From positions 4,928,065-4,992,064 of the forward strand of contig JAJFZO010000575.1 in the NCBI GenBank assembly GCA_021397835.1: a stretch of DNA of 64,000 bases, given 5' to 3'. A program made the position numbers and the translations under genes. Below the pieces are notes generated by a model. That model was not told where the DNA came from. It searched no databases and saw only the letters and a list, made by a program, of their open reading frames with translations. This DNA comes from Moringa oleifera. Lineage: Eukaryota > Streptophyta > Magnoliopsida > Brassicales > Moringaceae. Below, one piece after another: positions 12,936 through 24,617 of this stretch (positions within the stretch are counted from its first letter, which is position 1; each line of letters starts with the position of its first letter).

Positions 12936-15900
12936 TTTGGCTCCTATTTTCCCCTTAAAAAAACTTTTTCCTGGATTATCGTTTTCTTTTCTCTTTAAAA
13001 AAAGAAAACGAGAGCACAGTGGAGCTACAGAGAGTATAGTATTCAAGTGTTAGGCAGCCATCGCATGGGAATTCAGATGCGATGGAGAAGACAGGTGGGG
13101 TTGGCAAAACATGTGGCTTTCTCCCATCTATCTATGGAAGCTTTGTGATATGTGAATGGATAGCACCCCACATGAGACAAATCAAAACCAATGGACCATT
13201 TTCACTTCTTCCAATTATTTGATATAATTTTTTTTTTTCTTTCAAATAAATATGAGAAATTTTTTTAATGAAAAAAATCAATTGTTATAATTTTATAATT
13301 TACGATTTATCAATTTTTTAATAATAGTTTATATATTTTCTTATTAAATATCAGTTATATTATCTCCAACGTATGGGCTTACAAATTGGGCCTTTATGTC
13401 TCTGTCTTCTACAAGTTTATGGATCATTATCCATACAATTTACATCGCATCTCAATGGACTTGAAAAACATAAAGGTCAAAGAACTGAAATGCATACCCA
13501 TCAAATTTTAATTTATTCATTTAAATTAAATTAAATATTATTAAAATTTTAAAAATATTTAAATTAAATATTTATATAATAAATTTTAACCTACAAATTT
13601 TTGTTACGTATAGAAAAATATTCACATTATCATAAAAATAAAAAAACATTATGAATCTTAAAAATATTTTTTGAAAAATTTACACAGTAAACATTTTTGA
13701 AAATTTCTTTAAAAAAATCATGATTTCAAAACTATTCAAATTAAAAAGATAAAATAAAAATAAAGTGTATAATTTTTTAATGAAAAAAATTTAGTTTTTA
13801 AAATTATTTAAAAATATTTATTTTAAAAAAATAATAAATCATGAGTAGTTTCATCAAAAAATCTAATTTAAAATATGAAATATAATTCAAAATTTAAATA
13901 ATCTTTATCCCAAAAATGAAAAATGTACCCATAATTATTAAATATACATAATGTATTTTAAAATTTTAGATCTATGATATGATAAATAAAAAATTATACT
14001 TATAATTAAAATTAATAAACGTTTTTTGTATTTTAATTTGTTGTTATTATGACTGTTACTTCTGAGAGGAACATCTTGGTGTGATTAAAATGAAAGATAG
14101 AGAGATTCCTTGCTTTTCACCACTCCGTCTGACCCCACATTTGTTAAAAGCTTATATGATTTGTTTCCTCTTTTTCCCTTTTAATGTTCCAGCTTTATAT
14201 AGTGGATTATTATTGGGGAATTTCCACGCCCCTTTAAACTCAAAGCTCCACTTTTTAAAAAATATAAATAAAATTTATAACAATTATTTAATGTATACAA
14301 TGTGATTTTATTAAAAAAATTAATTATAATTTATAATTTAAATATAAGATGTCATTGTGTGTTTTTTTAAATTATGGGATCGTTAATTATCGTTACAACA
14401 ATTACAGGCAATACATTAATATATAAATTACCGTGAAATTAAAATTATCTTATGAAAAAGATACGTGAGTCATCCATCCTATGAAAGCATTGATCTCAAG
14501 TTTTGGTTTGCCGTGTTTGAAGGCAACGACATAACCACTTGATTAAATAAATGGACGCCAGTGATCTGATTAATCAAGTAATTTAGCAAACCATAGAAAA
14601 TTATATTGTCACACTCCAACAATTTGACCAGACGGGTTTAGTTTTTGTCCGGTGAAATTATTAACTCCTTGTATTAATTAATTAATTAATATTATTAAAA
14701 TTTTAACTGAAATTATTGAAAAAGGTGGGACCCTTGTTGACAAACACTTATATTCATGAATATGATTGTAATCCAGCCTTAAGATCTGATTATTATTTTG
14801 TATTATCATCGAGTGAGGGTGAGGACAGTGGAATTATAGTAAAGTATTAGTAAAAAATGTTAACAAATTATGAAAAAGTGGGTACATGTTTCAATTATAG
14901 CAGCACGAAGTAGATGTAAGAATATCTCAAACTAATTAATAAATACAGAATATCACAGACCACAGAGAAACAGAGAGCAGAGGGAGATCTCCTGCTTTAA
15001 GAAAGTAAGATCACCTTTATTCTTGGTACTAAGAAAAGAAATATAATATGAGTGGGGGTTGATAATAATATTGAGAACCAAGTGGGAAGGAGGGAATGAC
15101 ATGTGAAGCACTACATTACTGCTTTGGTTATGATGAACCGGTCCAGTTAACTTGAATAATGCTTAAATTTTTAATTATATAATAATTAATTCATAATGGT
15201 AGTTAAAAATTACTTAAATTATAATTATTAATCAACGTGTAATTAATTTTAATTTCGTAGCGCTTCCGCGCTGGTTCGGAAATGCTTTGATTTTGTGGTG
15301 AGAGAGTATGTTAGGTTGGTCAAAGAAAGAGCAGAGTGAATTACATTAAGATTCTCCTTTGGCTGACAGGGGCATGAATTTTCCAGGAACTTTACAGTGT
15401 GTTTTCACTCGTTTGGTTCGACATTGACTTAGTTGTTGTTTCTCTTATTCTAATTATGAACAGCGATCATCTCACCATGTGGAAGTCATTTTATTTTGTC
15501 CGTCTTGGTGATTTGTTCAAAATAAAATCGTCTTTTATTTATATGAAATATTAGATTTATTTTAATTAAATTATTTAAACAAATATTTATTTTTAAATAA
15601 AAATAAATTGTACACGTTTCATTTTTTAAATTTTAGATTATCAATTGATTCAATTGTAACTCAAATATTTTAATTTAAATTTTGACTCAAAATTTTATGA
15701 AAATGTTATAATATTTTTATTTTTGAAATATTTTAAAAATGAATCAAATAAGTTATGTATTTTATTTTTAAAAATTTCAATATTTTTTGACTTATGAGTT
15801 ATTTTTAGTAAATGTTTAAAATGTTTATAATATAATTTTTAAAAAAATATTTTTAAAATTAAAAAATTAAAAAAAATTCTATATGATGGTACCTTAAACA

Positions 15901-16836
15901 TTTTTTTACATACATAAAAAAAATTGTTCATCAAAATTGAGAATAAGGTTCATAATTTGAATGTTTTTATTTTTTAATCAAAATATAAATTATACAAATT
16001 AAAATAATAAAAATATAATTGAGTCAAATAATATTTAAAATTTGAATTAAAAGATACATACAATTGAAATTTTTAATATTAATTTAAATTATAATTAATA
16101 AAAATATTAATTAAAAAACAAGATATCAAAGCAGTAGTTAAAGGTTACTATCAAGGTTGCCATGGTGATTGTGGACCGCCTTCTGGTCACCTGAATCCCA
16201 CCACTTAGCTTAAAGAGGGTTATTGAATTGGTGACAACCGTATCATGTGAAGTTCGTCAACCTTTTTCTTTTCTTTTTTTTTTCCTTTTTCGGTCACTGG
16301 CACATACACGTAATTTTCTATTTATTTCCATTTTCCAGATTTTTTAATAAAAAATAAGAGGCCACTAACTCTAGAGAGTCTTGCCTGTTTTTGAAAAAAA
16401 AACTCCAGAGGGTCTTGGCTCTGTTCGGCCCGGCCAGCCCGAACCAATTCAACGTATTACAAAGTACAATAATTATGCATGAACCATGGACCCCACTTAA
16501 ATAATTTTGCATCAAATACCAATTAAGCCCCGCAGCTACCTCCCTCTTAACGCCGTTATGCTCTCCAAAGCTCGATGGCGACGCGAAGTTAGCGAATTGC
16601 AAACGCTGCAAAATAAAAAAAGAAAAATAAAGGTGAAGGATAAAGAAAGTAGCGGTGGCCGTCATAACGGTAAGGACTGGAGCAGGGCCTACAGCAGAAA
16701 GGGGCCCGCAAAGACCCAGTCAGGTCAGCCACTTGTCGCCATGGCTGAGCTCCCAACGCGTCAATGCAGAGCGAAGGTCGGTGGGAAATGGCTCCCCACC
16801 CAACCCCACCATTTTCTGACCATTTCCTCTGCCCTC

Positions 16837-16843
16837 TATATAT
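16837..16843 (+). promoter_or_regulatory. Candidate TATA box of the PNRC-like gene
   Basis: tatatat sits in a pyrimidine-rich context (gccctctatatattgc), 271 bp upstream of the start codon at 17114. Transcription would begin near 16870, giving a leader of about 240 nt. Confidence 0.5.
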
Positions 16844-16935
16844 TGCTTCATCTCCTTCGCACCGAATCCACAGGCCACAGCAGAGTAGGAAAGCAAAACG
16901 GAAACGACAATCTACACAAAGAATTATACAGCCCC

Positions 16936-16968
16936 ATGTCTCTCTTCTTCCTTTCGTGCCCCATGTGA
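16936..16968 (+). promoter_or_regulatory. Short upstream ORF in the PNRC-like leader
   Basis: An ATG at 16936 opens a 10-codon frame (MSLFFLSCPM) that stops at 16968. It would lie inside the predicted leader, 145 nt before the main start, and could dampen translation. Conservation of the peptide is unknown. Confidence 0.4.
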
Positions 16969-17113
16969 GGAAGAAGACCCCGAAATTATTCTTGTTTAAT
17001 TACTATTATCGGAGAAGAAACAAGAACTGAGAAGAGATCTCCCTTTGTTTCTCTTATTTTTCTTCTTCGGGTGTTTAATTTCTCTCCGTTTTTGTTATCT
17101 TCTTTGTTAAATT

Positions 17114-17737
17114 ATGGGGACTGAGATATTACGGCCTCAGGATTGTTTAATCCAACGTATGAGGGATTCCCCGGCGGCGTTTTACCGTCGGAGAAGTAAT
17201 TATGGGAGTCTTAATACAAACCATTTCAACAATTACCACAACTTCAGCCTCAACGCTAGATCTAACCGGAAGCCGTCAGCCCGCCCGGATCAACGGAAGC
17301 GCTTTGGGTCCGGCGCTGGGTCCGGGTCGGTCATATCGGAGGCGAAGATCTCGAAGAGATCGAGCTGCTGCGATGACTTGAGAACCGCGAGGAACCATCT
17401 GGTGATGGAGAAGGTGACTATCTTGAGGAGAGGAGAGTCTCTTGATACGAAGATCAAGTGCATCGAGTCGTCGTTCAGGAAGGAGGCCGATGGCGGTCTG
17501 GTGGTGACCGGCACGGACCGGCTGGGTCCGGATCCAGAAATGGTGTCCAAACAGATACGGATCGTGGATTTGAAGCCTCCGGCCACCGGGAAATGCGATG
17601 TATACGCCGGATCGGCCTTTGCGGTCTCGCCGGCACCGAGCTCACTCCCGTTTCCGTCGTTTTCTAGGAAGATGCAGGCTTCTGTCGACGACTCTGCCAC
17701 TCGAGATCTGAGGCGATTGCTTCGACTCGATTTATAA
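17114..17737 (+). CDS. Small plant protein with PNRC/Edc1-type decapping motif
   Basis: This is an uninterrupted 207-aa reading frame beginning MGTEILRPQDCL, an N-terminus I recognise from a plant-wide family without a well-established name. Residues 50-95 are basic and Ser/Gly-rich. A second conserved block, VTILRRGESL, lies at 101-110. At 164-183 the protein reads YAGSAFAVSPAPSSLPFPSF. This matches the short linear motif of human PNRC2 and yeast Edc1/Edc2 (YAG-x-x-F, then SP and LPxPxF) that binds DCP1 and activates mRNA decapping. The C-terminus has SATRDLRRLLRLDL, another conserved end block. The role in decapping is inferred from the motif. The protein looks largely disordered outside these blocks. 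The coding region is richer in GC than its surroundings. The start is the first ATG after the upstream ORF. Confidence 0.85.
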   Translation: MGTEILRPQDCLIQRMRDSPAAFYRRRSNYGSLNTNHFNNYHNFSLNARSNRKPSARPDQRKRFGSGAGSGSVISEAKISKRSSCCDDLRTARNHLVMEKVTILRRGESLDTKIKCIESSFRKEADGGLVVTGTDRLGPDPEMVSKQIRIVDLKPPATGKCDVYAGSAFAVSPAPSSLPFPSFSRKMQASVDDSATRDLRRLLRLDL

Positions 17738-20700
17738 GATCTCTATCAAACTCAAGCAGGTGAAGAAGGTCCTGATTCCTAAAAATGGAAGTCGTGTTGT
17801 AGACTTGGGTCCTAGGATTTCCCGTGTTGTCTCTGTTGTCATATGGTTTCGTCTCCTTTGCATCTCTCTGGTTTTTTCAAGTTCTGATCTTCCCGTGATT
17901 TTTTTATTAAAACGGGAGGTGGATCTGATAATCAGGGAATCATAAGGGGCGAATTAGATAATAATTTGTATTATGTATTCTGGTCATCTAGTGCCTACCA
18001 CTGGGGTTGTCAAGGGTAATGGGCTGAAAAAAAAAAAGGGAAAAACGAGGGGCTTGTTGCACAATGGAGGGAAAACAGTTTGGGTTGTGGGTTGTGGGTT
18101 GTGATATTTCTGCTCTGTTGTGAAATCTCTTTGTGTACTGTAAAGTAAGATAAAATTAGGGGAAAATCGGGCAGATTTCTTATATAAATATTTAGTTTTT
18201 CTCCCTTTTTGTGGCTAGAATGTTGCATCTGCTTTTAGTTTGTAAATTGGGTAAATAAATCACCTGTTAATTAGATCTTAAAACATATTCATGTGCTCAC
18301 GATCTCTCTCTCTCTTTTCCTTTGTTTTCTCTGATGTTTTCTGGGTGTTGTTTGTTTCCAAAGAAACTTGCTGGGTTGAATGGAACTTGTGTGTGGAGCG
18401 AAGTTGATGCATCACCATATCCTTCTTGATCTGGGCAAACAGGCAGCTTTGCTGCAGGTAGGTGTTTGATCTTCTTTACAATCCCTTGTGCATGAAATCC
18501 TACAGATTGGAGTCATGATGATTTCTTGTGGACAGGTATAATAAGTTACTGATTTTGGCCATTGCCCTTTTAGTTCATTTTCTTTTGGAGTTCATTGAAT
18601 TATCTGTGGAAGGAAGATTGTGTGGTGGGAGGAGGATAAGACATTGGAGTGCTGTGGCCTTGACTCGATACTGTGGGCATAGGTGACAGCTTGAGCCATC
18701 TGTCCAAATTATGGCTTCTGTTGTGTCCACAGCAACTTCAGAAAAATCTCTCCAAATTTGCTTTGAAGCTGAAGCAAAGATTCTTTTTGCTTGCTTAGGA
18801 CCTTCTTTATCTTCTTACATGGGAAAAGTATTTTACTAAGCTTGGAGATTCAGTTTACCTTGTGACATAATCTCTTAGATTATGGTTATTCTTGGTTTCT
18901 TTTGTGAGTATAGAGTTGATACTCATGCTTAACAAAGAATTTATGAACTTAGAACTTGAAGAGGCCTGCATTTGTTTCCTGTACCCAGAAAATGCTAGGC
19001 CCCCTGCAAATTGCGATGCCCACCACAGAAAAATAAAAGAGACGGAATCTAAGCACTTTCACTTTTTTGTTTGGTAGAGAAGCTTTGTCAAAACAATGAA
19101 GTTTCAGATTTCACAGTGTGACAGGACAACCTTCTTTGGTTCAGCCTGAGACCTGAGTTTACCTACTGCTTCAACTATTTTAACCTAATTTTTCTATCAA
19201 GACATGCTTTGGGGAATGGCCAATTGGATTCTATGATGGTGCCAGCCATCTTAACTCTTTTGCCTTGGTTAGAATTTCCTTTCAACTAGTCTCTTGATTA
19301 AATGTCATTTAAAATTTTAAAAAATATATAATTTTTAAAATTATACTTAAATTTTAAAATATATTTAAACATATTTTGATTGATCCTTTAATTAGTTATC
19401 GATTCAAATCATTTTAAAAATTTAGAGCATATTGTTGTTATTAAAATATTTTTAGAAAATATTTTTAATAAATTGTATATTTGAAATGAGGTAATTCTTT
19501 AATTTTAAATATTTTTTTGTTTATAAGTTATTGATTACAAATTTTTAAAAATTTTGAAAATAATATATATTTTAAAAATATTGTAGTTTGAGTTTTTTAC
19601 ATAAATATTATTTAAAACTTTAAGATTTACTCTCTCTTATCAAATTTTGATTTTCAAAACATATTTAAACAAAGATTGACTTTTAAAATATATTTAAATA
19701 AATGTTAATTTATTATTTTTTAAATTAAATTTTAAATGGTCGTGAAAAATTATTAAAATGATAAAAAATTATTTAAATAAATTTTATATTGATTTTATTT
19801 GTGAAATTTTAAAATTTTTTAATTAATTATTTTTTACTTTCAGTAGTGAGGACAGCTTGAATATTTTGAGAATTTGTAAGATAAATTTACTGTAAAATAT
19901 TTTTTATTCAAATATTTTTAATTTTTAAATTTTAATAGAGTTTAATTTAAATAAAATTGAAATATTAAGGTTTGATTAATAAGAGAGAGAAAATTTTAAG
20001 ATTTAAAATATTATCAATCAAAACTTTTTGTTTAAATTTATTAATTTAAATTGAATTTAATTTTATCAAAAAATTTGAAGATATTTAAATTGAACATATT
20101 ATGTGTTAAATTTAAATTTATATATATGAAAAAATTTAAGTTATTGTTAAAACAAAATTTAGAATTTTAAGAGTATTGAAAATATATTTTTTTAAAATTT
20201 ATATTGTTAAATTTTTAAAATTTTTAAAAAATAAATTTTATATAAAAAATATTTAAATTTAACGGTTAAAATTTGAAATAAAATGAAAAATTTATTTGTA
20301 TTATTTTTAGATATTTTAATAATAAAAATATTTTTAATTTTTTATAATCATTTAAATTGAAGTTTAATTTAAATTAAATTGATAAATTAAAAATCAATAT
20401 ATCAATTTTTTAAACGTAAACGATTGATTGATAACATGAAGTAAATATTAAAATTATATATAATATTTATTTTTTTAAAAAATTATTTTTTAAAAATAAT
20501 TTTATTTTAATATTTATAAATTAATAATATCAATGAAATATATATTTTATTTATAGTTTTAAATTAAAATTTATAAAAAATTTAAAATAAATTATAATTA
20601 TTAAAAATTTAAGTTTTTGTTGAATTTTTAAAATAAAATTTTTATTTATAATTTTTATTAATGTTAACGATTTTTACTTATGTGATGCTTATTTAATTTT

Positions 20701-21975
20701 TACTTACGTAATTATTTAAATAAATAAAATATTTTTATATTAAATTTAATAAAAAAATATAAAATATATAAAATAAAATAAAATATAATTTATTTATTTA
20801 TTTTGATAATATTTAAAAAGTGTTAGAATTGTATAAATAGAAGTCATGTACATTACTCTTGTATATAAAATTATTAATATTAACAAAAACTATAAAAATA
20901 AGTTTTATATTGAAAATTTAACAAAATATAAATCTTAAATATATATAATTTTTTTTATAAATTTTAATTTTAATTTAAAATTATAAATAAAATATAAATT
21001 TTTTTATATAATAAATCTAATATTTCTTTTAATAAAATATGGATAACAGCTTGCATGTGTCTTTGCTGGTTGACTACAGAAACCATTTGTTTAGACAGTT
21101 GGATGGATGGCTTTCCTATTGCATAGTTGGAAGACAGTTTTGCATTTCTAATATGGTAAGTCGCACATATTGGATTTTAAGTTAGATTCGCTTAAATCTT
21201 GATTGACACTGTTACCCGATGGTAATTGGCAATTACTCTTATCCTCTAATTGACGGCCCAAATTAACATCACTTTCTGTCTATTTTTGCCAATTATTGGA
21301 CAGTTGATGCAAGTAAAACCCAATAATATATTTGCAGATCTTGTAAGCAATCCCTGGAATAGCAATATGTGAATGAGATCGAAGCTACTGTTAATGACGA
21401 CACCAACAAAGGATCATGCTATGATGTCACTGGCTAAAATCAATGGGTAATGGGCAATCGGCAAAGGAACTTGTGCTTAATTATTTCATTTTGACAAAAA
21501 GTGGGCATGAAATCCTTCTTGGAGGTTACTCCCAATTCCCCCACGCATCAAAATTAGAAAGAAAATGTGAGATTTTTGTCTGTTGATTTGAAATTGGAAA
21601 CCATATCCCTTTCTGGGTTTGCTGCCTATTTGTTCATGGTGGCCCTGTTGAAGATGAGAGTACACTGTTTCATCAGGGTTTGTTATATTTTTGTACACAC
21701 ACCTGAGTGCAACAAATTCAATCCTTGAAAGCCACAAGTCCTGCGAAAAAGGAAAAACTGAAAGCTTCCTTTCCCCAGAGTATAAGCAAAACCATTCAAT
21801 AGGCAGCAATGGCAGACACCAGTTACGTAGAAGCAAACTCTCTTATACACTAACACACTTTCTCTTTGCTGCACGACTGGTGATTTCTCTGAGAACCTAT
21901 CTGTCTATAAATGACTCACAAGAAGATGCAAGATCCCACAAACGAGAAGGAGGCTTAGAGATATACAATACCCAG
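17738..21975. other. 3' flank of the PNRC-like gene, AT-rich block and DMP promoter
   Basis: The segment 17738-19300 has ordinary base composition and could hold a long, possibly spliced 3' UTR: a donor-like cag|gtaggt is at about 18458. I found no conserved protein there. The segment 19300-21030 is about 1.7 kb of extremely AT-rich sequence made of oligo-A, oligo-T and TTTAAA-like words, without open frames. The segment 21040-21975 is the DMP promoter. No RNA gene or transposon ends were seen. Confidence 0.6.
21906..21912 (+). promoter_or_regulatory. Candidate TATA box of the DMP gene
   Basis: tataaat lies 70 bp upstream of the DMP start codon at 21976, which would leave a leader of only about 40 nt. 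It also argues against translation starting further upstream in the same open frame. Confidence 0.45.
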
Positions 21976-22551
21976 ATGGCCAAAATCAACTCTTCTTCAT
22001 CTAAAGACAGTTCCCAGCCCTCCATGAAAGATAAGACGTTCACAGGAGTTGGTAACCTCATCAAGCTCCTGCCAACAGGAACAGTCTTCTTGTTCCAGTT
22101 CCTCAACCCTGTTTTAACCAACAATGGCCATTGCAGCACTATCAACAAGTACCTAACCGGCATTCTCATTGGCCTTTGTGGCTTCTCTTGCTGTTTCTCT
22201 TGCTTCACTGATAGTTATAGAGGCCAGGATGGCATCATACACTACGCAATAGCAACTGCTAAGGGTCTTTGGCCATCTTCAGACTCAGAATCTGTGGACT
22301 TATCACGCTATAAGCTACGTTTTGGTGACTTTGTTCATGCTTTCTTTTCTTTGATCGTGTTCTCAGTGGTTTCTCTCCTGGACACTAACACCGTAAATTG
22401 CTTTTATCCATCATTTGCTTCTACTGAGAAGCTCTTGCTCATGATACTGCCTCCAGTGATCGGTACCATTTCTGGCACAGTCTTCAGTTTGTTTCCCAGC
22501 AAACGCCATGGCATTGGATACCCTCCAAGCGATTCTTCAGATGAGTCCTGA
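21976..22551 (+). CDS. DMP (DUF679) membrane protein
   Basis: A 191-aa protein of the plant DMP family, four-pass endomembrane or plasma-membrane proteins linked to senescence, membrane remodelling and, for the DMP8/9 type, gamete fusion. Family hallmarks are [18 protein letters not shown] (29-46), the [11 protein letters not shown] loop (76-86) and an [13 protein letters not shown] stretch (93-101). Predicted membrane segments are about 31-48, 58-78, 117-136 and 151-173, with both termini short and polar; the N-terminus is Ser-rich. The coding region has no intron, as is usual for DMPs. The frame is open for another 95 codons upstream, but the first suitable ATG after the TATA-like box is at 21976 and gives the family's usual length. 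The neighbouring EEP gene suggests orthology to Arabidopsis DMP1, which as I recall sits beside such a gene. The exact subgroup is uncertain. Confidence 0.93.
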   Translation: MAKINSSSSKDSSQPSMKDKTFTGVGNLIKLLPTGTVFLFQFLNPVLTNNGHCSTINKYLTGILIGLCGFSCCFSCFTDSYRGQDGIIHYAIATAKGLWPSSDSESVDLSRYKLRFGDFVHAFFSLIVFSVVSLLDTNTVNCFYPSFASTEKLLLMILPPVIGTISGTVFSLFPSKRHGIGYPPSDSSDES

Positions 22552-22867
22552 GGTTATTTATATGCTTGTTTTGTTGAAGAGTTTGGTTTTCTTTTCACTT
22601 TCTTGTTATTGTCTCTGCCTTGCTCTCAAGTTTGTATGACTTTTTCCTTTTCTTCAATCAAAGTTTGTACAATTAACCTGAAAAGGAGGGATCGATTTCC
22701 ATTCCCCTTAGTGTGTAATAATCAAGTTTGTTCTTAATATAGATTCTTGAGTTAAATCTGTCATATCTGAAACACGTAGTCATTTAGATGCAAGGTATCA
22801 AGTTGTTCAATGTCCCCATCAGGCATCATCATGAGACACTTTGTTATGATACAAAGGAAGATCAGGT
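22552..22867. other. Shared 3' flank of convergent DMP and EEP genes
   Basis: DMP (plus) and the EEP gene (minus) end here, 316 bp apart. The stretch must hold both 3' UTRs and terminators. T-rich sequence at 22600-22665 and AATAAT-like words are compatible with plant polyadenylation signals. Nothing else is visible. Confidence 0.5.
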
Positions 22868-24617
22868 TTATGAAGAACACGGAGAACTTACTGATCTCCA
22901 TATACCTCTTGAACACCAAGGCTTTATCATCCTAATGACCCTTTCTCTCCGTTTCTGCTGTTGCTTGCTGAAATTTTCTTCAGAATTCTCACTCACTTTC
23001 ATTACATCAACCTTGACAATATGGTGATCAGAAGTACCTTTGGATGAAACAACTGAGTAAGATCCAGGAACAAACTTGAATGGTGAATCCTGTGATGCCA
23101 AGATGTAATCAACGCGAGTCCCGTACTTGCATGTTCCTTGCACATCTGCTTTGGCAAAATCTAAATTCAGTCCTAACATATAACAGAGAACTCACTGTAA
23201 CGATTAAGCCATTAAAAGATCAAAATTCAGTTGAAAGGGTTCATTACTTTGGCCTTTGGCCATGATGACCACTGGTTCACATTCCCCAGCAAAGTTCTTG
23301 GCGTCTATGTACCCTCTTCCTTTGAGAAACCTCATTATTTCAGTCCTCGGAGTAGGCTTTCCTATGTCCTCGTAGTACTACAGAATCAAAGTTACTTTTG
23401 TTTATACTTCTTTTTCTTGTAGCTGAGATTCGGACAGGAAGAATCAGGACAAGGTTTGTCAGGTACATTACCTTGTAGATGTCTGTCCATCTCTCTGATG
23501 AATAATCTGATCCATTCAGGGAATTCAGGCCTCCCAACAAGATGTGAGGAGAGTCACTGGATTGGATTATAGTGCTTATCTGCTTCATTCTCCAGTTCTC
23601 ATCCAAATGGTCTAGTTGGGTGCAGTAGAAGTTCACTTCTCCTGCTCCTGGTACATCAATGGTGGCCTTCAGGACATTCCTGCATTACACATCACAAATG
23701 CTGATCTGTCTAACTTAATTTGTGCAATGGAGAAAAGGGTTTAAAGAGAAGGACCTGAAATCATCTTCATCAGCGATCTTCTGAACTTTCCATCTCTTTA
23801 TCGGCCACTTTGACAAGATAGCATTGCCATATTCAGGAGCCCAGCTCTCAGCAAACACATATTTCATCCCCAAAGCAGCAGCCAGGTCAGATAAAGGCTT
23901 CATACCTTTCTCTTCCTCTGCTTTCACATCTTGCAGGGCCAATATATCAGCATCTACTTCTCGAAGAACCTCTGTGATGCTTCGACTGCTTTTGAAGCTC
24001 TCTTCGTTCCACCAATTCATTAAACTTGGAGGAAGGCAGACAGGAGACCTCATCAAAACATTGCTTCTTTGGACGCCGCCTGTTATCATGTTTGATGAAC
24101 CGTCCTTCTCATTTTCCATGAAGCTGAGGAACTTACCATGGGCTAATGAAATCTCATTATCTGGCAGATTGATTGAAACCTTCAACTTGGATCTCGAGAG
24201 CTTGTTTTGCCTTGAGAGATGCTCTGGGCTACTCAGAGAAGCATGCAGAGGAGATTGCTTCAGTATACTCTTGGGGCAGTGATTTACAGCATTGGCTCGA
24301 ACCTTGGTCTCCTCTGCTCTCTTCAGTGCTGAATAGTCTTCCTTTCCATTGATAAATGCAGCATCTGCCTCACCCTTCTGGATGGCAGGTGCAAGCGAAA
24401 ACATGGCAACATTAAAGGTGGCAATTCGAATAGGCCTCTTGGAACCAGTATGCAAATGAACAGAGGAACGCTTGATGTCTGAGTCCCTTTTTTGCCTACC
24501 TCTCAGATTCACCTTTCCAAACCTCCTGATGACAACTCTTGGCCTTTTTTGCTTCCATATCAACCATTGCAGCCTTGAACAAAGGTGGTGAATCTTCCTT
24601 TTGAGGATGCTTAACAT
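22868..24617 (-). CDS. Endonuclease/exonuclease/phosphatase-fold protein with altered active-site positions
   Basis: A DNase I-like (EEP superfamily) protein. Four exons: 23755-24617, 23472-23679, 23248-23377 and 22868-23172 (1506 nt, 501 aa). The N-terminus is basic (residues 1-60), and the fold starts at IRIATFNVAMFSL (N69). A linker of about 120 residues interrupts the fold (about 85-205). Then come LALQDVKAEEE (D230), the AESWAPEYGNAILSKWPI block, LLGGLNSLNGSDYS (337-348), YGTRVDYILA (D422) and the closing TSDHH (D449, H450). Classical EEP nucleases have Glu in LQEV and Asp in GDxN; here they are D230 and G338, so metal binding may be changed. Substrate is unknown. I chose the ATG at 24617 (MLSILKRK), which matches the family start as I recall it; an in-frame ATG at 24668 would add 17 residues. 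Confidence 0.85.

Larger units (their letters stand above)
12936..17113. other. Long AT-rich intergenic region between divergent genes
   Basis: This separates the minus-strand At4g15545-like gene from the plus-strand PNRC-like gene, so it contains both promoters. Segments 13210-14050 and 15530-16120 are extremely AT-rich with many oligo-A and oligo-T tracts and no long open frame. The segment 16500-17113 is richer in GC and holds a TATA box and 5' leader. I see no transposon ends, RNA gene or conserved exon. AT-rich blocks like these resemble scaffold-attachment DNA, which is a guess. Confidence 0.6.

Noticed and set aside
12727..13053. Plus-strand open frame over the first exon of the At4g15545-like gene
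   Set aside because: It is antisense to a clearly conserved coding exon and has no features of its own.
16507..16968. 153-codon open frame upstream of the PNRC-like gene
   Set aside because: It overlaps the TATA box and leader, has low-complexity composition and no recognisable motif.
18360..19080. Possible separate gene between the PNRC-like gene and the AT-rich block
   Set aside because: Splice-like sites are present (near 18458), but no conserved protein can be assembled; treated as possible 3' UTR.
21691..21975. Upstream extension of the DMP reading frame by 95 codons
   Set aside because: It does not begin with ATG, lies upstream of a good TATA-like box and shows no DMP-family sequence.
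23824..24282. 152-codon plus-strand open frame within the EEP gene
   Set aside because: It is antisense to EEP exon 1, whose protein has recognisable family motifs.
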